Source: Myroides marinus (GTDB taxonomy: Bacteria > Bacteroidota > Bacteroidia > Flavobacteriales > Flavobacteriaceae). From it: a stretch of DNA of 64,000 bases. The DNA lies in the NCBI RefSeq assembly GCF_900109075.1, contig NZ_FNYS01000001.1, forward strand, positions 124,001 to 188,000, written 5' to 3'. Below the pieces are notes generated by a model. That model was given only the letters and a program-made list of their open reading frames with translations. It was not told the DNA's origin and searched no databases. Below, in pieces: positions 10,586 through 16,262 of this stretch (its first letter is position 1; each line of letters starts with the position of its first letter). A program made the translations under genes and the position numbers.

Positions 10586-10659
10586 AGCCGATGGAGGGAC
10601 TCGAACCCACGACCTGCTGATTACAAATCAGCTGCTCTAGCCAGCTGAGCTACACCGGC
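10586..10659 (-). tRNA. tRNA-Thr (TGT)
   Basis: 74-nt tRNA. The acceptor GCCGGTG pairs with CATCGGC. The anticodon stem GCTGA/TCAGC encloses loop TTTGTAA, giving anticodon TGT. The T-arm is GGTTCGAGTCC. It is the first gene of the tRNA-tuf unit, just after the overlapping terminator/promoter at 10674-10734. Confidence 0.97.
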
Positions 10660-10673
10660 AAATGACTCAATAG

Positions 10674-10699
10674 AAAAAGTCCGCTATTTCTAACGGACT
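10674..10699 (-). terminator. hpf terminator with GAAA tetraloop
   Basis: On the minus strand the hairpin AGTCCGTTA-GAAA-TAGCGGACT (9 bp, one G-U pair, GNRA tetraloop) is followed by TTTTTC. It stops transcripts coming from xerC/hpf before the tRNA cluster. Its 5' arm overlaps the predicted start site of the tRNA-tuf promoter. Confidence 0.8.
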
Positions 10700-10700
10700 G

Positions 10701-10734
10701 CAAATGTATATATTTTATTGATTAAAAAAAACAA
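10701..10734 (-). promoter_or_regulatory. Candidate promoter of the tRNA-Thr/Tyr/Thr-tuf unit
   Basis: The minus strand has TTG (10734-10732), a 23-nt spacer and TACATTTG (10708-10701), fitting the Bacteroidota -33/-7 consensus. A start site about 6-7 nt on would fall near 10694, inside the 5' arm of the hpf terminator. Such transcripts could not form the full terminator hairpin. Confidence 0.55.
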
Positions 10735-10752
10735 TTTACTTATTTTTTTAAA

Positions 10753-11052
10753 TTAATGAGCTTTCATTTTCTCTTTATGTTTTACCAATAATCTCTCTAA
10801 AGCATCAGCACCAGCGTCAACTCCTTCTTCAAAAGTTTTACATGTTTTTTTAACGATCATTTCGTCACCAGGAACCAATAATTTTAACTCCGTAATTTTA
10901 TTTTCTTTATCTGTTGTGTTTTCTAATTTAAAAAATACGTCTACTGAAACTATCTTATCATAAAACTTTTCAATTTTCGCCAAACGCTCATTTGCAAAAT
11001 CTACTAGCTTACGATCCACATTGAAATTAATAGCTTGAATGTTCACTTTCAT
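10753..11052 (-). CDS. hpf: Ribosome hibernation-promoting factor, short form
   Basis: 99-residue member of the HPF/RaiA (S30AE) family, which binds the decoding region of the 30S subunit and blocks translation in resting cells. It starts MKVNIQAINFNVDRKLVDFANERLAKIEKFYDKI and has the basic C-terminal helix ALERLLVKHKEKMKAH. It lacks the C-terminal dimerisation domain of long HPF. It lies 19 nt behind the recombinase gene, probably in one transcript, and ahead of a strong terminator. A pairing of HPF with a Xer recombinase recurs in Flavobacteria as far as I recall. Confidence 0.92.
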   Translation of the reverse strand: MKVNIQAINFNVDRKLVDFANERLAKIEKFYDKIVSVDVFFKLENTTDKENKITELKLLVPGDEMIVKKTCKTFEEGVDAGADALERLLVKHKEKMKAH

Positions 11053-11071
11053 AATTAACGGTTTTAAATGG

Positions 11072-11974
11072 TTATTTTTTATTATTTCTTCCCCTCGGAT
11101 GCGAACTCTGATACACCTTCTTTAACTCGCTTAAATTAATCTGTGCATAAGCTTGAGTTGTCGATAAGCTTTCATGTCCCATTAACTCCTTAATTGAGTT
11201 AATATCCGCACCTCCTTCTAAGAGATGCGTTGCAAACGAGTGACGCAACATATGAGGACTTTTCTTCTCCTTCGTTGTTGTATTACTAAAGTAACCATTT
11301 ATAATTCGATACACAAGCATTTCATCAATTTTCTTACCTGAATTATTTGTTAAAAGTGCCTTTATTTCTCCTTTATCAGCTAACACTATCCGCCTTACAT
11401 CTAAATACTTTTTAAGCAACTGCTCTAACTCAGACAACATTGGTACAATACGTTCTTTCGCTCCTTTACCATACACCCTAACCTGATGCAAATAAAAATC
11501 TACATCTTCGACTTCTAAAGCAACTAACTCCGCTCTACGCAAACCAAGACAGTATAACATCTCCACTACTACCAAATCCCTTAAGGAATCAAAATCATCC
11601 TTTCCTTCAAACATTGCTCTTACAGCATCTATCTCTTTTAGAGAAAATGGCAATTGCAATTTCTTCTCCACTTTTAGTGATTTATGTAGAAACAAAGGAT
11701 TAGTATCCACAACCTCGATTTTAAGTAGGAATTTATAAAACGAACTAAGAGCACTCGTTTTCCTATTAATAGATCTATTCGTTAAACCTTGCTCAGATAA
11801 TTCCACAATCCATAAACGTACACCATCATACCCTACCTTTAGATAATCTAAAGACAATCCTTCTAAAAAAGTAACAAAGTCAGAAATATCATTCTGATAA
11901 GCCTCTACTGTCTTATCAGAATACTTTCTCTCTTTCTCTATATACTCGATAAACTTTTCTAAATTTTCAAACAT
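11072..11974 (-). CDS. Tyrosine recombinase, XerC/XerD type
   Basis: 300-residue tyrosine recombinase: N-terminal SAM-like core-binding domain (FIEYIEKERKYSDKTVEAYQNDISDFVTFLE) and C-terminal catalytic domain. Catalytic residues are visible: Arg in LGLRRAEL, Lys in VYGKGAKERIVPM, His and Arg in HMLRHSFATHLLEGG, His in LMGHESLSTTQAY, and the nucleophile Tyr of the AYAQI motif. Length and context (hpf, tuf) point to the housekeeping Xer that resolves chromosome dimers at dif, not to a phage integrase. It could be xerC or xerD; the sequence alone does not decide. Its ATG touches the U-tract of the rpsU terminator. Confidence 0.9.
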   Translation of the reverse strand: MFENLEKFIEYIEKERKYSDKTVEAYQNDISDFVTFLEGLSLDYLKVGYDGVRLWIVELSEQGLTNRSINRKTSALSSFYKFLLKIEVVDTNPLFLHKSLKVEKKLQLPFSLKEIDAVRAMFEGKDDFDSLRDLVVVEMLYCLGLRRAELVALEVEDVDFYLHQVRVYGKGAKERIVPMLSELEQLLKKYLDVRRIVLADKGEIKALLTNNSGKKIDEMLVYRIINGYFSNTTTKEKKSPHMLRHSFATHLLEGGADINSIKELMGHESLSTTQAYAQINLSELKKVYQSSHPRGRNNKK

Positions 11975-12018
11975 AAAAAAAACCGTTGCAACAAAGTTAA
12001 TACTTTATTACAACGGTT
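11975..12018 (-). terminator. rpsU terminator abutting the recombinase start codon
   Basis: On the minus strand AACCGTTG...CAACGGTT forms an 8-bp outer stem that extends through TAATAAAGT / ACTTTGTTG (with G-U pairs) to about 17 bp. It is followed by eight T's that run directly into the ATG of the recombinase. It terminates rpsU and leaves the next gene no separate leader. Confidence 0.85.
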
Positions 12019-12040
12019 ATTTTATTTAAGACAATACTTC

Positions 12041-12235
12041 TTAGATTTCTACTGAATCTCTTAAGTGTTGTACATATGCAGCTTTTTGCATTTTGTCTCT
12101 TTTAAGAACAGATGGTTTCAAGAATGCCTGACGAGATCTTAACTGACGTAAAGTTCCAGTTCTGTCAAATTTTCTTTTATAGCGCTTTAGTGCTCTATCG
12201 ATATTTTCTCCGTCTTTAATTGGAATGATCAACAT
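12041..12235 (-). CDS. rpsU: 30S ribosomal protein bS21
   Basis: 64-residue bS21 (MLIIPIKDGENIDRALKRYKRKFDRTGTLRQLRSRQ...), basic and of typical flavobacterial length. I chose the ATG at 12235. A GTG at 12247 gives a 68-codon frame, but that GTG is part of the Shine-Dalgarno itself. The gene has a canonical TTG-19 nt-TACTTTTG promoter, a very short leader, and AGGAGGTG ahead of the start, which is exceptional in this phylum. It is monocistronic, ended by a strong terminator. Confidence 0.95.
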   Translation of the reverse strand: MLIIPIKDGENIDRALKRYKRKFDRTGTLRQLRSRQAFLKPSVLKRDKMQKAAYVQHLRDSVEI

Positions 12236-12255
12236 GTTTTCATACACCTCCTCTC
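12236..12255 (-). promoter_or_regulatory. Strong Shine-Dalgarno in the rpsU leader
   Basis: On the minus strand GAGAGGAGGTGTATG precedes AAAACATG. AGGAGGTG can pair over 8 nt with the 16S rRNA tail; an 11-nt spacer follows AGGAGG before the ATG at 12235. An out-of-frame ATG at 12243 opens a four-codon mini-ORF (M-K-T-C-stop) overlapping the start. In Flavobacterium johnsoniae the anti-SD is masked by bS21, bS18 and bS6, and rpsU is reported to be controlled through its strong SD. Confidence 0.8.
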
Positions 12256-12265
12256 ATTAGTGGTG

Positions 12266-12295
12266 CAAAAGTAAAACTTTTTTTATTCATAGCAA
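12266..12295 (-). promoter_or_regulatory. rpsU promoter
   Basis: Minus strand TTG (12295-12293), exactly 19 nt, then TACTTTTG (12273-12266). This is a very good match to the Bacteroidota -33/-7 promoter. The start site is expected near 12259, giving a leader of roughly 25 nt that contains the Shine-Dalgarno. Confidence 0.7.
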
Positions 12296-12358
12296 TAAAA
12301 AAATACTTTTTTTCAAACATTTAATTATTTCTCCACTAAGAGACTATATTCTTATCTC

Positions 12359-12712
12359 TTAGAAAAAAGCAGATATAAAAGATACACACATAGATATAAG
12401 AATGAAAAGGAAATAAGTCATCATTCCTTTAAATGCTACATCTATACTCGAATTATCTCTACCTTCTAAAGCGTGTTTCACTTTAGAAGAGAAAGTAAAC
12501 AATCCCAAAGCAGACATAAATTGAATTCCTAATAGCACTATTGATAGTACTCCTTTAATAATTCCCATTTTAAAACTTACAAAAACACTAAACAATGAGA
12601 ATAATGCTCCTATAAACCCTAAAACTGCTAAAAACAATCCCCAACTAGAAATAGTTTTTATATATCCTTGTGCATTTGCTGTAAATGCTAATTTTTTATT
12701 TTCAGTACTCAT
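12359..12712 (-). CDS. Small membrane protein, DUF5362-like
   Basis: 117-residue protein with four predicted membrane segments (about residues 21-48, 51-75 and 92-117, the first long enough for two) and a short hydrophilic N-terminus (MSTENKKLAFTANAQGYIKTISSWG). The segment FSSKVKHALEGRDNSSIDVAFKGMMTYF between helices recalls DUF5362 proteins of Flavobacteria, an assignment from memory. It follows a related membrane protein by 32 nt and is probably co-transcribed with it. No enzymatic motif is visible, and the function is unknown. Confidence 0.7.
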   Translation of the reverse strand: MSTENKKLAFTANAQGYIKTISSWGLFLAVLGFIGALFSLFSVFVSFKMGIIKGVLSIVLLGIQFMSALGLFTFSSKVKHALEGRDNSSIDVAFKGMMTYFLFILISMCVSFISAFF

Positions 12713-12744
12713 CTTTTATCAATTTTTAATTTTAAAACACTGGT

Positions 12745-13233
12745 TTAAAGTCCAAGTCCTCCACCTGCAAGCCCCATAATCATTCCGCCAAAAGCAATCA
12801 TACTAAGTATGAATGTAGCAATAAAAACTATAGCTAATATACCACTCACCACAAAATAAGTTTTCAATTCTTTAAGAGCTGCTTCTAATTCTTGATTGTC
12901 TTCTTTCATAATACTAGAAGCCGATAAAGTAGAGAAGCGCATTAATTTTACCATTAAGAAAATAAACACTGCTGTAAAAGCAAGCATTAATAATCCAATA
13001 AACATAAATATTCCACCTCCTAAAAGTCCTAAACCTCCCATACCAGGTATAGAACTTGCTACTGCAGATCCTCCGAATAAAACTCCTAAAGAAGCCAAAA
13101 CTAGAATAGCACCAAAAATAAATCCTACAATACTAAAAGCTTTAGTATAAGTACTAGTTTTTTCTAAATGAAATCTAGTTTCTGTTGGAACTACAATAAG
13201 TTCCCTGTCATCTACCATGTTATTAAAATCCAT
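12745..13233 (-). CDS. Membrane protein of unknown function, related to the next gene
   Basis: About 162 residues from the ATG at 13233; the reading frame also contains an upstream TTG and a downstream ATG at 13218. It has a soluble N-terminus (VDDRELIVVPTETRFHLEKTSTYTKAF) and four membrane segments, two of them very glycine-rich (LGVLFGGSAVASSIPGMGGLGLLGGG and IAFGGMIMGLAGGGLGL). The layout resembles the 117-residue neighbour: KLMRFSTLSASSIMKEDNQELEAALKELKTYFVVSG parallels its inter-helix segment. A TATGTTTG box at 13244-13237 lies so close to the ATG that the downstream ATG may be the true start. Confidence 0.65.
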   Translation of the reverse strand: MDFNNMVDDRELIVVPTETRFHLEKTSTYTKAFSIVGFIFGAILVLASLGVLFGGSAVASSIPGMGGLGLLGGGIFMFIGLLMLAFTAVFIFLMVKLMRFSTLSASSIMKEDNQELEAALKELKTYFVVSGILAIVFIATFILSMIAFGGMIMGLAGGGLGL

Positions 13234-13455
13234 TTTCAAACATATTTTTTAAAGTTATTACAGAATAAAGATACTTAATTTTATGTTAATTCAAATAGGC
13301 ACTACTAAAAAATATTTTTAGTTAATCAAAAAAGACAAGTAATATTAACGCCACTCTCTTAATACATAACTCTTAACAGTATTAAATAAAGCATTCTATT
13401 GTAAAATAGTCACTTTGATAACAGTTCTAAGTTCACATCACTTACTAAAACACAA

Positions 13456-13477
13456 AAGTTGGCTACTTAGCCAACTT
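13456..13477 (-). terminator. Terminator of the LytTR response regulator gene
   Basis: Inverted repeat AAGTTGGCTA / TAGCCAACTT with a minimal loop, followed by TTTTGTGTTT on the minus strand, 20 nt past the stop codon at 13498. Confidence 0.75.
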
Positions 13478-13497
13478 CTGTTATTACTTCTAAACAA

Positions 13498-14241
13498 CTA
13501 ATTACTCGCTAACCACATCTTAAACTCACTTACTCTCTCTCTACTAACGATAACCTCATCAGTATAATTCTTCATTACCAGTTTAAGGCGAGAAGTAGAT
13601 AACTGTACTATCTGTTCGATATAATCTATACACACCACCTGATAACGATTTACTCGATAAAACTTAGCAGGATCTACTATTTTAATCACTGCTTCTATCG
13701 AGCTCTCTTCTAAGAGATGTGATCTCCCATCTACTGTAGAGATATACACCCCCCTATCTTCTCTATAGAAACACACGACCTCATCTACCAACACCATTTT
13801 TATTTGCATTCCCACTTTTATCATCAGCCGTTTAGCATAGCTACTACCACCTATACTTTGTCTTAGAGTTTGTACAGTCTGTGTAGTATTGCGCTGTTGT
13901 GCTTTATATTTATTAATAGCTCCTACCAAGTCAGCAGGATCTATTGGTTTTAGTAAATAGTCAATACTATTTAGCTTAAAAGCCTTTATAGCGTAGTGAT
14001 CAAAGCTGGTCACAAAGATGATAGCACTCTTAATCTCTACTTGCTCGAATATTTCTAAAGACAATCCATCCGCTAATTGTATATCTGCAAATATTAAATC
14101 AGGATGTTCATGTTGCATAAACCAAGGGATAGCCTCACCTACAGAATACAGTGTTTCTTGTACTGTAAATCCTAACTTCTCCAATTCGCGTGTCAGCAAC
14201 CTTGCTGCAGGCTTTTCATCTTCTATAATTACTATATTCAT
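13498..14241 (-). CDS. LytTR-family response regulator
   Basis: 247 residues. The receiver domain (about 1-120) has the acidic pocket E7-D8, phosphoacceptor D53 in LIFADIQLADG, Thr in IIFVTSFDHYAIKAF and Lys in YLLKPI. The C-terminal LytTR DNA-binding domain (about 150-245) contains MVLVDEVVCFYREDRGVYISTVDG, FYRVNRYQVVCIDYIEQI and EVIVSRERVSEFKMWL. It is paired with the LytS-type kinase upstream, but a terminator separates the two, so it probably has its own promoter. Such pairs usually control a small number of nearby genes; the adjacent TonB receptor is a plausible target (inference). Confidence 0.92.
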   Translation of the reverse strand: MNIVIIEDEKPAARLLTRELEKLGFTVQETLYSVGEAIPWFMQHEHPDLIFADIQLADGLSLEIFEQVEIKSAIIFVTSFDHYAIKAFKLNSIDYLLKPIDPADLVGAINKYKAQQRNTTQTVQTLRQSIGGSSYAKRLMIKVGMQIKMVLVDEVVCFYREDRGVYISTVDGRSHLLEESSIEAVIKIVDPAKFYRVNRYQVVCIDYIEQIVQLSTSRLKLVMKNYTDEVIVSRERVSEFKMWLASN

Positions 14242-14323
14242 AACTTATCGTTTCTAAACAAACCCGGATTATGTGATAGACCAATTAACGAGAGTTAATT
14301 ATACAAAATAGCTCTGAACTTAT

Positions 14324-14351
14324 AAAAAAAGCATACTCGAGTATGGTTTTT
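14324..14351 (-). terminator. Terminator between the histidine kinase and response regulator genes
   Basis: Palindrome CATACTCGAGTATG flanked by A- and T-runs. On the minus strand it reads AAAAAC-hairpin-GCTTTTTTT. It lies between the two halves of the two-component system, so they are not a simple bicistronic unit. Confidence 0.75.
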
Positions 14352-14398
14352 AGAAAAAGTGATAGAGATATAAAGTAGAATTAGCTCGCAGTATTGGG

Positions 14399-15481
14399 CT
14401 AATGCGAAATCTGGGTTAATGGTATTCGTACACTAAAACTATCTTCGCTATCTCTTATTTCTATTTCTTGTTTAAACAGCAATTGACTGCGTTTAGACAA
14501 ATTCTGTAATCCTACTCCTGCAGAATCTACCTGCTTAGGTTTTGCACATCTCTCATTCCACAGTACTAATCCCCCCTCTTCTATTTTTAATAATACCTTA
14601 ATCTTTCCTTCAGAAGGAATAGTGTTGTGCTTAACTACATTCTCTATTAGAATCTGTAGACTTAAAGTAGGCAATAGAATATCTACATACTTCTCTACCT
14701 CATCCGATATCTCAAAGTCAATAGCATTGTCATACCTTACATTTAATAGATATACATAATCTTTAATAAAAGCTAACTCATCGCCTAAAGCACAAGAGGT
14801 ATGATCTAACTTCTCTAACACATATCTGTAAATCTTAGAGAAAGAACGAGCAAATTGTTCTGCCTTCACAGGATCCTCTTGTATAGTACTAATCAGCACA
14901 TTTAAATTATTAAATAAAAAGTGTGGTGACAACTGCTCTTTCATACTCTCTATCTGACTCTTCTGTAAGGCTATCTCCATCTCTTTATTCTTAATCTCCA
15001 ACAATCGCAATTGATCGTGATATGCAAATGTGAAAACAATCAATAAAATAAACACACTCAACAATACTATCCCTAAAAAGTTTCCAAACTGAAGGTGATT
15101 ACCACTAAAGAACTTACTAAAAGGAATATCATAGAACAAATTCAATAGCGTACCTAAGAATATATAATAAGAGAACACAGATGTAAGTACTCCATTAATA
15201 AAGAATACAATATTGCGGTACATCTTACTCATTGGTAAACTATTCTTAGCATCTCTTCTATCCATCAACATACAAACAAATGAACTCGTCAATACATTAG
15301 TTGCATAGATTAGTATTGACAATACAAACGAAAAGAAAGTATTCTTTATGAAACGATAATTAACCAACATCTCTCCAAATGTCATTCCTTTATCCTGAAA
15401 AGAGTAATAGGATATAGCTAAACTAGTAAGTATTCCTATAATACTCGCTAACACAATATGTCTTCGCCAATTGACCACCAT
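14399..15481 (-). CDS. LytS/YehU-type sensor histidine kinase
   Basis: 360-residue membrane kinase of the His_kinase (PF06580) type. It has four predicted N-terminal membrane helices (about 7-25, 44-70, 88-112, 132-154), a short coiled-coil linker (YHDQLRLLEIKNKEMEIALQKSQIESMKEQ), then the H-box LSPHFLFNNLNVLIS with phosphoacceptor H187, and an ATPase N-box (LSLQILIENVVKHN) and GVGLQNLSKR. There is no separate extracytoplasmic sensor domain, so the signal may be read in the membrane. It partners with the LytTR regulator downstream. Confidence 0.92.
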   Translation of the reverse strand: MVVNWRRHIVLASIIGILTSLAISYYSFQDKGMTFGEMLVNYRFIKNTFFSFVLSILIYATNVLTSSFVCMLMDRRDAKNSLPMSKMYRNIVFFINGVLTSVFSYYIFLGTLLNLFYDIPFSKFFSGNHLQFGNFLGIVLLSVFILLIVFTFAYHDQLRLLEIKNKEMEIALQKSQIESMKEQLSPHFLFNNLNVLISTIQEDPVKAEQFARSFSKIYRYVLEKLDHTSCALGDELAFIKDYVYLLNVRYDNAIDFEISDEVEKYVDILLPTLSLQILIENVVKHNTIPSEGKIKVLLKIEEGGLVLWNERCAKPKQVDSAGVGLQNLSKRSQLLFKQEIEIRDSEDSFSVRIPLTQISH

Positions 15482-15544
15482 AATTCCCTTTTTTATACAA
15501 TGTACAAATATCTCAAATACGATATATAACGCAAGCCGTTTTTA

Positions 15545-16165
15545 TTACTTGTTCTTACATATTTCTTGCGTCTTTACTGCCCAATCTTTTCCCCATGATG
15601 GATAGAATGGTACATCGCTTTTCTGCTGATCAAATAACACAATAGACTTCTCTAACATCTGGCAGTAGTATGGTATATCTACTTTCATAAACTTAGCACT
15701 GTTTAGATGAAAGCTTGCCAACGAATACACTGCTCTTGGGTTGTTAGGATTTAGTTTGACAGCCTGCTCATAAGCTTTGTTAATAATAGGGCTTTGAGTC
15801 ATTCCTTTATTCATAGGATCAGTTATTAATTCTAATGTTTCATTTAACCCTTTCAACACATACCACTCATCCCCTCCTACTGTTATCCATTGGTCTATCA
15901 ATATTCTATTTCTCTCTATGATATCCTCTACATCATCCCCTTGTGGGTTATTAAACCCTTGTGTAACCTCTATAAACACTTTATAATACACCGGAATCCA
16001 GTTCTCTTTGTCCATAGTTGCTACTCGATCTAAGATTGCGACAGCTTCTTTTGGATGTCCATCTTGCCATTGTTGTAATGCCTTTTGCATTCCTAACTCG
16101 TATTTAGATTGAGCAAATCCCATTAGGCTAAATACACTAAAAACTAAAGTAAATAATTTCTTCAT
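15545..16165 (-). CDS. Secreted TPR-like protein
   Basis: 206 residues with a cleavable signal peptide (MKKLFTLVFSVFSLMGFAQS, cleavage near AQ-S). The first helices (YELGMQKALQQWQDGHPKEAVAILDRVATMDKENWIPVYYKVF) and a later block (INKAYEQAVKLNPNNPRAVYSLASFHLNSAKFM) look like tetratricopeptide repeats, so a periplasmic scaffold role is likely. It sits 97 nt behind the TonB-dependent receptor and 63 nt ahead of the histidine kinase, all in one direction. No enzyme motif was seen and I know no named function. Confidence 0.7.
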   Translation of the reverse strand: MKKLFTLVFSVFSLMGFAQSKYELGMQKALQQWQDGHPKEAVAILDRVATMDKENWIPVYYKVFIEVTQGFNNPQGDDVEDIIERNRILIDQWITVGGDEWYVLKGLNETLELITDPMNKGMTQSPIINKAYEQAVKLNPNNPRAVYSLASFHLNSAKFMKVDIPYYCQMLEKSIVLFDQQKSDVPFYPSWGKDWAVKTQEICKNK

Positions 16166-16262
16166 TTGATTAATTGTTTGGTTATAGGATAAAATTACGC
16201 TGTTCTATACACGACGAGAAACTAAGTTGTGTGAACTGTTGTTTATCGCGCGCCAACCGTTA

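Noticed and set aside
11072-11974. Tyrosine recombinase as evidence of a prophage or integrative element
   Set aside because: It is flanked by rpsU and hpf, has no att repeats or phage genes nearby, and has housekeeping Xer length and motifs.
12236-12247. Upstream GTG start giving a 68-residue bS21
   Set aside because: The GTG is part of the AGGAGGTG Shine-Dalgarno, and bS21 proteins of this group begin MLIIPIKDG.
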